Of a stretch of 64,000 nucleotides of DNA, positions 18,435 through 26,267 are shown piece after piece. Made by a program: the position numbers and the translations under genes. Source of the DNA: Aureococcus anophagefferens (lineage: Eukaryota > Sar > Pelagophyceae > Pelagomonadales > Pelagomonadaceae). Location of the stretch: positions 1,181,757 through 1,245,756 of the forward strand of contig NW_008705567.1 in NCBI RefSeq assembly GCF_000186865.1, given 5' to 3'. Numbering within the stretch: the stretch's first letter is position 1; every line of letters starts with the position of its first letter. Under the pieces are notes generated by a model. The model worked only from the letters and a program-made list of their open reading frames with translations, was not told where the DNA came from and did no database searches.

Positions 18435-20708
18435 TTATTGGTCCTTGCCCTCGTAGGTGATGCGGTTCGTGAACGAGTCCCACTTGCCGTCCGTGGGCGT
18501 GTAGTCGTCGAGGTCGACGTCGAGGGCCTTGGCGACCGTGATCATGTCCTTGTCGCCGCGGCCGCAGAGGTTGACGACGACGTGCTTGCCCGGGCCCTTC
18601 TCCTTGGCGAGCTTGATCGCGAGCGCGACCGCGTGCGAGGGCTCGAGCGCGGGGATGATGCCCTCCGTGCGCGAGAGCTGGGAGAAGGCCGCGAGGGCCT
18701 CGTCGTTGTTGATGGGCGCGTACTGCGCGCGGCCCGCGTCCTTGAGGAACGCGTGCTCCGGGCCGACGCCGGGGTAGTCCAAGCCCGCGGAGATGGAGTG
18801 CGTCGCCTCGACCTGGCCCGAGACCTCGTCCTGGAGGAGGTAGGTCTTCGTGCCGTGGAGCACGCCCGGCGAGCCGCGGCTTAAAGTCGCCGAACCCTGC
18901 GTCGAGTCGCCGTCCGCCTCCGCGCCGTGGAGCTCGACGCCCTCGTCGCCCACGAAGGGGTGGAACATGCCGATGGCGTTGGAGCCGCCGCCGACGCAGG
19001 CCACCACAGCATCCGGCAGCGCGCCGTCGTTCATCTCCATGAACTGGGCCCGCGCCTCCTTGCCGATGACGCTTTGAAAGTCGCGGACGATCGTCGGGAA
19101 CGGGTGCGGCCCGATCGCGGACCCGATCAAGTAGTGCGTGTCGCGCACGTTCGTGACCCAGTCGCGCATGGCCTCGTTGATGGCGTCCTTCAATGTGGCC
19201 TCGCCCGCGCGCACGGGCACGCACTCCGCGCCGAGCACGTTCATGCGAAAGACGTTCAGCGACTGCCGCGCGCAGTCGACCGCGCCCATGTAGACGACGC
19301 ACTCCAGACCCAGCAGCGCGCAGACCGTCGCCGACGCGACGCCGTGCTGGCCCGCGCCCGTCTCGGCGATGACCCGCGTCTTGCCCAGGCGCTTCGCGAG
19401 CAAGGCCTGGCCCACGGCGTTGTTGATCTTGTGCGCGCCCGTGTGCGCCAATTCCTCGCGCTTGAGCCAGATCGTCGCGCCGCCGACGGCCTCCGAGAGG
19501 CGGTCGGCCCGGTACAGGGGCGTGGGCCCGCCGATGAACTGCTTGCGGTAGAACGCGAGCTCCTCGAGGAACGCGGGGTCGTTGATCGCCTTCTCGTACT
19601 CGAGCTCGAGCTCCGCGTGCGCCGCGGCGAGCGTCTCGGGGATGTAGCGCCCCCCGAAGGCGCCGAAGTGGTCCGGGAGCGACGTCGGCTTGAAGCCCGC
19701 GGCCTCCGCGGCGCCGGCCTCGCGCGGGGCGTCGCGCGCGGACTCGCCCGCCGTCGCGTCGCGGAGCGTCTTCGCGAAGGCCTCGAGGGCCTCGGCGCGT
19801 TTCGGCGCCGCGAAGTCCGCGGAGGCGTCCAACGACCGGATGATCGCCGACCCGACGACGACGCCGTCGGCTAAAGCCGCCGTCTCTTTGACGCCTTCCG
19901 GCGTCGAGATGCCGAAACCTACCGCCAGCGGCACGTCGCCCGCGGCCGCGCGCACGCGCGCCATGAAGGGCTCGAGGTCGCTCTTGAGCGCCGCGGCGCC
20001 GCCCGTGACGCCCGTCACGGACACGCAGTAGAGCATGCCGCCGCCCGTCTGAGCCGCCGCGTCCGCCAGGTACGCCATGCGCTCGTCCGTCGTCGTCGGC
20101 GCGACCAAAGGCACATACCCGAGAGACCCGCCGGGCGCCTCCTGGCAGGCCTTGAGCACGCCTTCCAAACTCGCCTCCTCCGGCGGCAGGTCGACGATGA
20201 TGAAGCCGTCGACGCCCGCGGTCGCCGCGTCCTTGGCCAGCTTCTCGAGGCCGTACGCGCGGAAGGGGTTGTAGTAGCCCATGAGCACGACGGGCGCCGT
20301 CAGGCCCTGCTCGCGCGCCTGCTTGACGTAGGCGAGGCACTGCTCCAATCCGACGCCCTGCTTGAGCGCGACCTCGTTGCAGACCTGGATCGTCGCGCCG
20401 TCTGCCATGGGGTCCGTGAACGGAACCCCCAACTCGATGACGTCCGTGCCGCCGGCCTCGAGGCTCAGCATGAGGTCCACGGTCTCGCCGGAGGCCGGGT
20501 AGCCGCCCGTGAGGTAGCCCACGAGCGCCGCGCGGCCGTCGGCCTTGGCGTCGGCGAAGGACTTGGCGAGGGCCGCGCCGCCGACGGCGGACCGCTCCGT
20601 CGGCGACGCCAGCGTCGCGCGGAGGGCCGTGGGCGGCGCGACGCGCGACGGCGACGGCCCGAAGGCCGACGCCGCCGCCGCCGCGAGGAGCACCTGGGCA
20701 AACACCAT
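18435..20708 (-). CDS. TRPAB: Fused tryptophan synthase alpha-beta, plastid targeted
   Basis: The 757-aa protein joins the alpha chain (about residues 45-310) to the beta chain (about 345-757). Alpha shows the catalytic Glu and Asp region ([20 protein letters not shown] with DPMADG) and the Gly-rich GFGISTPEG phosphate site. Beta shows the PLP lysine in [13 protein letters not shown], the GAGQHGVA loop and the phosphate-cradle GGGSNAIG. Alpha releases indole from indole-3-glycerol phosphate; beta condenses it with serine to Trp. The N-terminus ([20 protein letters not shown]) is a signal peptide followed by ASAFGP, the bipartite plastid leader of heterokont algae. All key residues are present. 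Alpha-then-beta fusion is also known in fungi. Confidence 0.96.
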   Translation of the reverse strand: MVFAQVLLAAAAASAFGPSPSRVAPPTALRATLASPTERSAVGGAALAKSFADAKADGRAALVGYLTGGYPASGETVDLMLSLEAGGTDVIELGVPFTDPMADGATIQVCNEVALKQGVGLEQCLAYVKQAREQGLTAPVVLMGYYNPFRAYGLEKLAKDAATAGVDGFIIVDLPPEEASLEGVLKACQEAPGGSLGYVPLVAPTTTDERMAYLADAAAQTGGGMLYCVSVTGVTGGAAALKSDLEPFMARVRAAAGDVPLAVGFGISTPEGVKETAALADGVVVGSAIIRSLDASADFAAPKRAEALEAFAKTLRDATAGESARDAPREAGAAEAAGFKPTSLPDHFGAFGGRYIPETLAAAHAELELEYEKAINDPAFLEELAFYRKQFIGGPTPLYRADRLSEAVGGATIWLKREELAHTGAHKINNAVGQALLAKRLGKTRVIAETGAGQHGVASATVCALLGLECVVYMGAVDCARQSLNVFRMNVLGAECVPVRAGEATLKDAINEAMRDWVTNVRDTHYLIGSAIGPHPFPTIVRDFQSVIGKEARAQFMEMNDGALPDAVVACVGGGSNAIGMFHPFVGDEGVELHGAEADGDSTQGSATLSRGSPGVLHGTKTYLLQDEVSGQVEATHSISAGLDYPGVGPEHAFLKDAGRAQYAPINNDEALAAFSQLSRTEGIIPALEPSHAVALAIKLAKEKGPGKHVVVNLCGRGDKDMITVAKALDVDLDDYTPTDGKWDSFTNRITYEGKDQ

Positions 20709-20856
20709 TGCAGTGGCGCTTCGGCGTCGACGCGGTGCGCTCGAGCACGCTGTTTGCGATGTTCAAGGCCTGCTTCAATGACACCGCCGCGCGACGGGCG
20801 CGCCCGCGCCGTAAGGAGCCGCCGACCACTCACAAAGCGCCCCCCGTTAAAGTTAA

Positions 20857-21225
20857 CTACGAAAAGAAGCGCGCGACGGTCGCCAGCAAGTCGCGGAGGA
20901 AGGCGACGAGCGCGCGGCCGCCCCGCTCGCCCAGGAGCGAGACGACGACGACGGGCGGTCCGAAATTGGCCGACGTCGCGAGCACGCTCGTCTTCCACTG
21001 CGGGGGCAGCGCGCGCCAGAGCTTGTAGCCCGTGCCGAGTCCCGCGGCGAGCGTGGGCACCGACACGTCCCAGCCCTTTGGCGCGGGGCAGGCGCAGGGG
21101 CTCTCCGCGATGACGACGCGCGCGGAGCCCGTCGGTCTCGGGTTCGCGAGCGCGGTCGTGGGCAGCACGTAGGCGCCACAGACTCCAATCAGGAGCAGCA
21201 GCGGGAGTCGGCGGCTCGGACTCAT
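20857..21225 (-). CDS. Small membrane-associated protein with leader peptide, unknown
   Basis: From the ATG at 21225 the 122-aa protein has a hydrophobic leader (MSPSRRLPLLLLIGVCGAYV) followed by a processed-looking region, a Cys pair in PCACPAPKGWD, and a hydrophobic helix near the C-terminus (FGPPVVVVSLLG). The leader and small size suggest a secretory or plastid protein. It lies upstream of, and on the same strand as, tryptophan synthase, 149 bp away. I do not recognise a family. An extra ten residues could come from an upstream in-frame ATG. Confidence 0.5.
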   Translation of the reverse strand: MSPSRRLPLLLLIGVCGAYVLPTTALANPRPTGSARVVIAESPCACPAPKGWDVSVPTLAAGLGTGYKLWRALPPQWKTSVLATSANFGPPVVVVSLLGERGGRALVAFLRDLLATVARFFS

Positions 21226-21497
21226 GGCTGTCGTCGTCGAGGCACTTCGGATCACGAGCTTTTCGTACCGACTTCAATCGCTCCAGAGGCTGCCTCGCGC
21301 ACGCGCCCTTTCGCACCTGGTCGAACGGACCACGACGCGACGTCCTCGCGCGCCCGCGACGTCGAGAACTTCGCTGGGGCTGCCCTGTCGCGCGCGAGAG
21401 AAGGCGTAAACAACGAGGCACTTAGCCGATGTTTACCGCTCTCGCAAGCGATATGATCGAGCGCCTGAACTACTAGGCAGCGCTCTGCAAATCACCC

Positions 21498-22778
21498 ATG
21501 GCGGAGCTCGAGCGCGAGCACGTCGTGTGCACGACGGACGAGGCCATCATCAGCGTCGACCTCGAGAGCTTCCAGCAGCGGTCGTCCATGGCCCTCGGCG
21601 AGAAGCCCGGCGCCCTCTGCGTCGCGCGCGACGTCGCCGTGGTCTGCGCGGCCAAGGACGCGTCGCTGATCGGCTACGGCGTCGGCGCGCGGGGCGTCGA
21701 CCTGCGGAGCCGCGTGCCCGAGCGGCTCGGCGCCGCGGCCCTGACGCCGTGCGGCGCGTACCTCGCCGCGGGAGGCGCCGCGAGCGGCCGGCTCTACGTC
21801 TGGGAGCTCTGGTCCGGCCGCCTCGCGCGCGCCTGGGAGGGCCACTTCCGCGGCGTGAGCGCCCTGTGCTGGAGCGAGGGCGGCGACGTGCTGCTAAGCG
21901 GCGGCGAGGACGGCGTCGTCGCGCCCTGGGACGCGTGCGTTTTGGTCGACGCGGACGCGTTGGGCGCGCCTTCGCCGCTCTTCGACCACTGGAGCGAGCA
22001 CAGCATGCCCGTGACGGCGGTGCTCTGCCGGGGCCTGCGGGTCTTCTCCTGCGCGCTGGACCGCACCGCTAGGGTACGGGACCTCGCGTCCGGGCGCCTC
22101 GTCTGCACTTTATCGGTGGACGAGGCGCCGCGCTGCGCGGCGCTCGACGTCCTCGACGCCTACCTGCTCTTGGGCTGCGAGTCCGGGCTCATCCTGCGCG
22201 TGGACCTCGACGCCCAGGCCGCGGCGTCGTCCGCGGCGGCGACCGCGCGCGTCTTGGACGCGCGCGGCGCGACGCTCTTCGAGGGCGCCGGCGACGGCGG
22301 CGACGGCGCCCTCGCGGGCTTGTTCAAGGCCCGGGCGCCGGCGCTGGCCTACGCGGGCCACGCGGCGCGCGTCACGGGCGTCGCGCAGCACCCGTCGGAC
22401 CACGCGGTCCTCGTGTCGGCCTCGGACGACGGTTCCTTGCGCGTCTGGGACGCCGAGAGCCGCCAGTGCGTCCGCGTCGTCGCGCTGGGGCCCAACGCGC
22501 CGCCCCTGCGGCACCTCGTGGTGTTGCCGGACCGCCCGCGGGGCGGGCAGCACGCGTCGCTGGCCATGGCGCCGCTGCGGCGCGACGACGCGGAGCGCCC
22601 CGCGGCGATCGTGCCGGTGGCGCAGCTCCGCGCGGGCGGCGAGCCGGCGCCCGACGCGGCCCCGCGGGCCGGCGGCGACGCCGACGCGCTCCGCGCGGAG
22701 CTCGCCCGGGCGCGCGACGACGCCGCCAAGTGGCGCGAGGCCGCGGACGCGCTCTGGCGCGAGGTCCGGGACGAGTAA
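21498..22778 (+). CDS. WDR18: WD40 protein of the WDR18/Ipi3 family (ribosome biogenesis)
   Basis: The 426-aa protein has about six WD-type blades. The diagnostic stretch RLYVWELWSGRLARAWEGHF with the following RGVSALCWSEGG, then LSGGEDGVVAPWD, then HSMPVTAV and LDRTARVRDLASGRLVCTL matches WDR18/Ipi3. In that family it is part of the Rix1/PELP1 complex that helps Rea1/MDN1 in 60S maturation and ITS2 processing. A typical late blade is VLVSASDDGSLRVWDAESRQ. The C-terminal 40 residues form a short coiled coil (RAELARARDDAAKWREA), again typical of the family. The start ATG at 21498 is well placed. Confidence 0.85.
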   Translation: MAELEREHVVCTTDEAIISVDLESFQQRSSMALGEKPGALCVARDVAVVCAAKDASLIGYGVGARGVDLRSRVPERLGAAALTPCGAYLAAGGAASGRLYVWELWSGRLARAWEGHFRGVSALCWSEGGDVLLSGGEDGVVAPWDACVLVDADALGAPSPLFDHWSEHSMPVTAVLCRGLRVFSCALDRTARVRDLASGRLVCTLSVDEAPRCAALDVLDAYLLLGCESGLILRVDLDAQAAASSAAATARVLDARGATLFEGAGDGGDGALAGLFKARAPALAYAGHAARVTGVAQHPSDHAVLVSASDDGSLRVWDAESRQCVRVVALGPNAPPLRHLVVLPDRPRGGQHASLAMAPLRRDDAERPAAIVPVAQLRAGGEPAPDAAPRAGGDADALRAELARARDDAAKWREAADALWREVRDE

Positions 22779-22820
22779 CAAGTCGAGTATAAGGCGTGAA
22801 CTAAACGACCCGGCCGACGC

Positions 22821-23753
22821 TCACTTCGACAGGGGGAGCTCCGGCGGCTGGTTGCGGAGGGGCGCCTGCTTGTAGAAGTAGGCCGCGCCGAGGCAGAAGA
22901 GGAGGCAGGCGATGCCGAAGGGCGTCGCGTGCTTGTCCCAGATGGTCACGTTGATGCCGATGCTCACGACCTTGCAGATGTTGCCGAGGATCGTGAAGAA
23001 CGTCGCCGACACGAGGGACCGGGCCATCCAGGCGTAGTAGGACATGGCCGCGCCCAGGAGCACCGTGCCGCCCACGACCAGGAGCGCGTCGGACGACGCG
23101 CTCAGGATCACGTCCTTCTCCGCCAGGCACATGAACATGAGCGGCAGCGACGCGAGGAGGTTCGAGTAGAAGACGCGGCCCCAGTTGCTCTCCATCTTCA
23201 CCGTCGACGTGACGTGCTTCAGGTAGACCTGGTCCAGGCAGAAGATGAAGTACCACAAGCCGCAGAACGCGTAGCCCTTGACGACGAACGACGCGTCCGT
23301 GAGCGCGTAGCCCGCGGCGCCGACGAGGAGCCCGAAGAGGCTCAGCCAGGACCGCGTCGTCGGCAGGTGGCGCCCGAGGAAGAGGTAGTCGCAGACGCTC
23401 ACGCAGAGCGGCGTCGAGAAGCGGAAGATCATGAACGTCTCGACGTTCGCGTACTCGAGGCTCTTCATGTTGCTGAAGATCGTCGCGACGAAGATGAGCG
23501 CCACGGGGAAGAAGGCCTTGGCCTTGGGCCACTCCAGGGCGTCCATGTGGGAGATGGCGCCCCCGAAGTGGGCGAGCTTCACGGCGACGACCGTGCCCGC
23601 GAGCTGGGCCCAGAGGATGAACGACGGCGCCGGCAGCATGTGGACGGCGAGCTTGTTGCCGATGAGCAGCGTCGCGCTGCAGGCCATGTAGCCCGCGACG
23701 GCCCAGAAGACCTTGCCCTGGCTGCTCATGGCCGCCTTGTCCGAGGAGGCCAT
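22821..23753 (-). CDS. Nucleotide-sugar (GDP-mannose-type) or triose-phosphate-type transporter, DMT superfamily
   Basis: The 310-aa product from ATG 23753 has about nine to ten membrane helices, for example VFWAVAGYMACSATLLIGNK, ALIFVATIFSNMKSLEYANV and FFTILGNICKVVSIGINVTI. The combination N-K after helix 1, the S-L-E-Y-A-N-V-E-T-F-M-I-F-R block and the late G-N-I-C-K-V motif matches the GONST/Vrg4 group that carries GDP-mannose or related sugars into the Golgi. Substrate cannot be fixed from sequence. A possible upstream extension to 23927 contains an unlikely leader. Its neighbour dolichol kinase (8 kb away) also serves glycosylation, but no operon logic applies. Confidence 0.8.
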   Translation of the reverse strand: MASSDKAAMSSQGKVFWAVAGYMACSATLLIGNKLAVHMLPAPSFILWAQLAGTVVAVKLAHFGGAISHMDALEWPKAKAFFPVALIFVATIFSNMKSLEYANVETFMIFRFSTPLCVSVCDYLFLGRHLPTTRSWLSLFGLLVGAAGYALTDASFVVKGYAFCGLWYFIFCLDQVYLKHVTSTVKMESNWGRVFYSNLLASLPLMFMCLAEKDVILSASSDALLVVGGTVLLGAAMSYYAWMARSLVSATFFTILGNICKVVSIGINVTIWDKHATPFGIACLLFCLGAAYFYKQAPLRNQPPELPLSK

Positions 23754-23850
23754 GCGCAATTCGAGTAGCACCCGGGCGTCGCGTCGTGCGGCGAGGCTCG
23801 AGGTGTCAAAGCTGAGGAGCAATGTCGACCTTGCGTGACCCCGCAGCCCG

Positions 23851-24390
23851 ATGGGGTTCATCGGCGGATTTGCGGTCCGCGGCGTGGCTGAAAATAGTAA
23901 CCAGCTTGCCGTGTGTGTATATTGCACACAGCCCTGTAAGACGGTGTGCGCCGTATGTCAATCCGAGCGCTATTGCTCCCGTTATTGTCAGCGGATGTGC
24001 TGGTCCGACCATCGCAGCAAGTGCAAAGAGCTGAAGGTCGTGCGCAACCTGATCATGGATAACAAGATCATGGAAGCGAGCGGTCTGCGGCGTAGTACGA
24101 AGCAACTGGAGCTTCTGACCGATGCAATCGGTTCCAAACTCACGATCAAAGAGCCGCCGTCGCGCAAGTCGAACGGCCGGCTTCGCGGAAAGCAAGCGCG
24201 CTGCAACGGCGCACATAGTGCGGCACATTGTGCGAGCCCGGGTGCTGTCGGCGTTCGCTATCAGTGGCGCGAGTCTAACGCGGAGTGCGAGCCTATCTTG
24301 AATCGTGTCGTGTCATTCAAAAAGTGTGTCTGTGTGCACGCAGCGCGACAATCACTGCTCGCGCTCCGTCACTCCGCGCGTCGCAGGTGA
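23851..24390 (+). CDS. MYND zinc-finger protein in an AT-richer island
   Basis: Residues 22-58 fit the MYND consensus exactly: C22-x2-C25, C33-x2-C36, C42-x3-C46, then H54-x3-C58 (VCVYCTQPC, VCAVCQSERYCSRYCQRMCW, SDHRSKC). MYND fingers bind proline-rich partners. The rest of the 179-aa frame is basic and less convincing; the real end could be earlier through splicing. The base composition of 23850-24540 is clearly less GC-rich than all neighbours and codons use A/T third positions freely, suggesting a different origin or a young gene. It faces the transporter divergently. Confidence 0.65.
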   Translation: MGFIGGFAVRGVAENSNQLAVCVYCTQPCKTVCAVCQSERYCSRYCQRMCWSDHRSKCKELKVVRNLIMDNKIMEASGLRRSTKQLELLTDAIGSKLTIKEPPSRKSNGRLRGKQARCNGAHSAAHCASPGAVGVRYQWRESNAECEPILNRVVSFKKCVCVHAARQSLLALRHSARRR

Positions 24391-24544
24391 ATCTTGCTTT
24401 GTCGTGTATCTGAAAAGCTTCTGCGACCTGGTCAGCAAAAACTTAACCCTCATCCATAATCGTATTCAGGCTGCCAGCCCCGATTCGCCTCCCTCTTGAG
24501 CGCGCCTCTCGAGCAGTAGCGGTAATTTTACACCCCGCGTCGCC

Positions 24545-26191
24545 CTACTCCGTGATGTAGTTGCGGCCGTCGTAGTTGTTGTGCTCCGGGACGATGGTCT
24601 TGCGCTTCTCGACGAGCTCGGGCGCGGCGAGGCCGCGCCAGGGCCGCCACATGGACGGCGGCTTGTCGCGGCCGTCCTTGAACGCGCGGTGGAGGACGTT
24701 GTAGCACGCGTCGAGCGCGTCGCAGAGCTGGCCCGAGAAGCGGAAATCCAACACCTCGCGCGTGCACTCGCCGTGGAGCTTGTCGGCGACGGCGGCGAAG
24801 TTGCGCGCGTGGACCGCCGTGTCCGTGATCGTCGCCGTCGGGTCGTCCAGGTTCTGCGTCTCGTGCGACCAGCCGCGGCCGTAGTAGAGGATCTCGCCCG
24901 GCGCGACGATCCCCTCGTAGCACTTGGGTCGGCCGTCGCTGAGCGCGCCGCAGACGTGCCACCACTTGCGGCCCGCGAGCTGCGCGTGCCACGACGACGT
25001 CTGCAGCGAGTCGCTGTGGTTGAACATGCCCGCGCCCCTCGCGCCCACGAGCAGGATCTTCCAGTGCGTCTTCAGGTGGTACTCGGCGGCGACGGCCCCG
25101 TGCGGGTAGCCCAGGCACTCCTCGAGCCAGGCGTCGTTCTCGAGCTGCCAGTGGCGGTCCGCCGCGATCGCGCCCCGTTTTTCGAGCTCCGACCAGACGT
25201 CCGGCGTGAGCTGCAGGTGCATGTAGCGGCCCCGGAGCGCGCCGTTGCCCGACTCGTAGCGGAACGCGCTCCCGTTGAGCTGCTGGTGCTTGTCGTTGAC
25301 GATCTTGAGCTCCTTGACCGCGCGCCGGAAGCGCGTCAAATAGGGCGACTGGCGATTACTGGAAAGCATGTTGTAGGGGTAGAAGTCCGTCACCGCGTCG
25401 GGGAACTGGTCCGCCAGCGCCTCGAGCCAGGCCCAGGCGCCCGCATTCGTCTTCCCCGCCTCCTCGACGGCTTTCCAGCCCGCCGTCGCGCCCCGGAGCA
25501 CGAAGGGGTCGCGCCGCTCCTCGTACTCGGCGAACTTGGCGAGGTCCGCGGCGTCGACGCGCGGCAGGTCGTCCGCGACGGCCACGGGCCGCTGGTGCAG
25601 CAGGAAGTCGCGCGCGGGCATGGCCGGCGCGTCGCCGCCCAGGCCCGCCATGCGGCTCCCGAAGCCCATGAGCTGCTCGAAGGCCGACTTGGGCGCCTTC
25701 TCCGGCGGCGCGCCGCACTGCCTAGGGTCCGGCGGCAGCTCCTCCTCGGCCTCCGCCGCGGACCCGACGGCGACGCTCCCCCGCGGCCGCGGCACGTCCT
25801 CGATGTTGAAGTTCGTCATGAGCGCGTCCCAGTTCTCCTCGTAGAGCCGCACGTCCTCGTCGCGGCCCGCGAGCTCGCCGCCGCGCGCCATCGCGTCGTA
25901 CGCTAAACCGTAGAGCTCGACCTTGTGCGCCCGGTGGCCCGACCCGCTCGCGAGGCGCATGTAGCACACGCCGAGGTTCACCATGGTCTGCGTCGTCGGC
26001 GTGAACCGCGCCGCGGACTCGAAGGCGCGCCGGCTGTCGCCGCGCCGGTTCTCCCGGTCCCACTGGATCGCCTGGGACGTGTGCGCCGCGTGCGGGTCGT
26101 CGAAGTCGTAGGCGGCGGCCACGGCGCAGACACCGACGACGCATCGGAGGACGCGCGGGCACCCGTAGTGGCGCGGATTCGCGACGGCCAT
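24545..26191 (-). CDS. JmjC/cupin-8-like 2-oxoglutarate oxygenase with TPR-like N-terminus, secretory
   Basis: From the ATG at 26191 a membrane-type leader (PRVLRCVVGVCAVAAAYDFD) precedes a TPR-like helical region. The catalytic cupin lies at about residues 230-500. FVLRGATAGWKAVE opens it, the Fe-binding H-x-D is in MFNHSDSLQTSSWHAQL, the WWHVCG strand follows, and the distal His is in YGRGWSHETQNL. This layout matches JmjC-domain oxygenases of the cupin-8 type that hydroxylate proteins, here probably in the secretory pathway. The 548-aa length is normal. It is divergent from the IQ-type gene with only 76 bp between starts. Confidence 0.75.
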   Translation of the reverse strand: MAVANPRHYGCPRVLRCVVGVCAVAAAYDFDDPHAAHTSQAIQWDRENRRGDSRRAFESAARFTPTTQTMVNLGVCYMRLASGSGHRAHKVELYGLAYDAMARGGELAGRDEDVRLYEENWDALMTNFNIEDVPRPRGSVAVGSAAEAEEELPPDPRQCGAPPEKAPKSAFEQLMGFGSRMAGLGGDAPAMPARDFLLHQRPVAVADDLPRVDAADLAKFAEYEERRDPFVLRGATAGWKAVEEAGKTNAGAWAWLEALADQFPDAVTDFYPYNMLSSNRQSPYLTRFRRAVKELKIVNDKHQQLNGSAFRYESGNGALRGRYMHLQLTPDVWSELEKRGAIAADRHWQLENDAWLEECLGYPHGAVAAEYHLKTHWKILLVGARGAGMFNHSDSLQTSSWHAQLAGRKWWHVCGALSDGRPKCYEGIVAPGEILYYGRGWSHETQNLDDPTATITDTAVHARNFAAVADKLHGECTREVLDFRFSGQLCDALDACYNVLHRAFKDGRDKPPSMWRPWRGLAAPELVEKRKTIVPEHNNYDGRNYITE

Positions 26192-26267
26192 TTGGCTTGC
26201 TTGCCAGCGGCGGCAGACCAAAGGAGCAGGCAAGGAAGCCGGTTGACGCGCACATTTTAGCACCATT
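26192..26267. promoter_or_regulatory. 76-bp divergent promoter
   Basis: The starts of the JmjC gene (26191, reverse) and the IQ/PDZ-like gene (26268, forward) are separated by 76 bp, including CACATTTTAGCACCATT just before the forward ATG. Both 5' UTRs must overlap or be very short. It is one of the tightest bidirectional promoters in the window. Confidence 0.45.
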
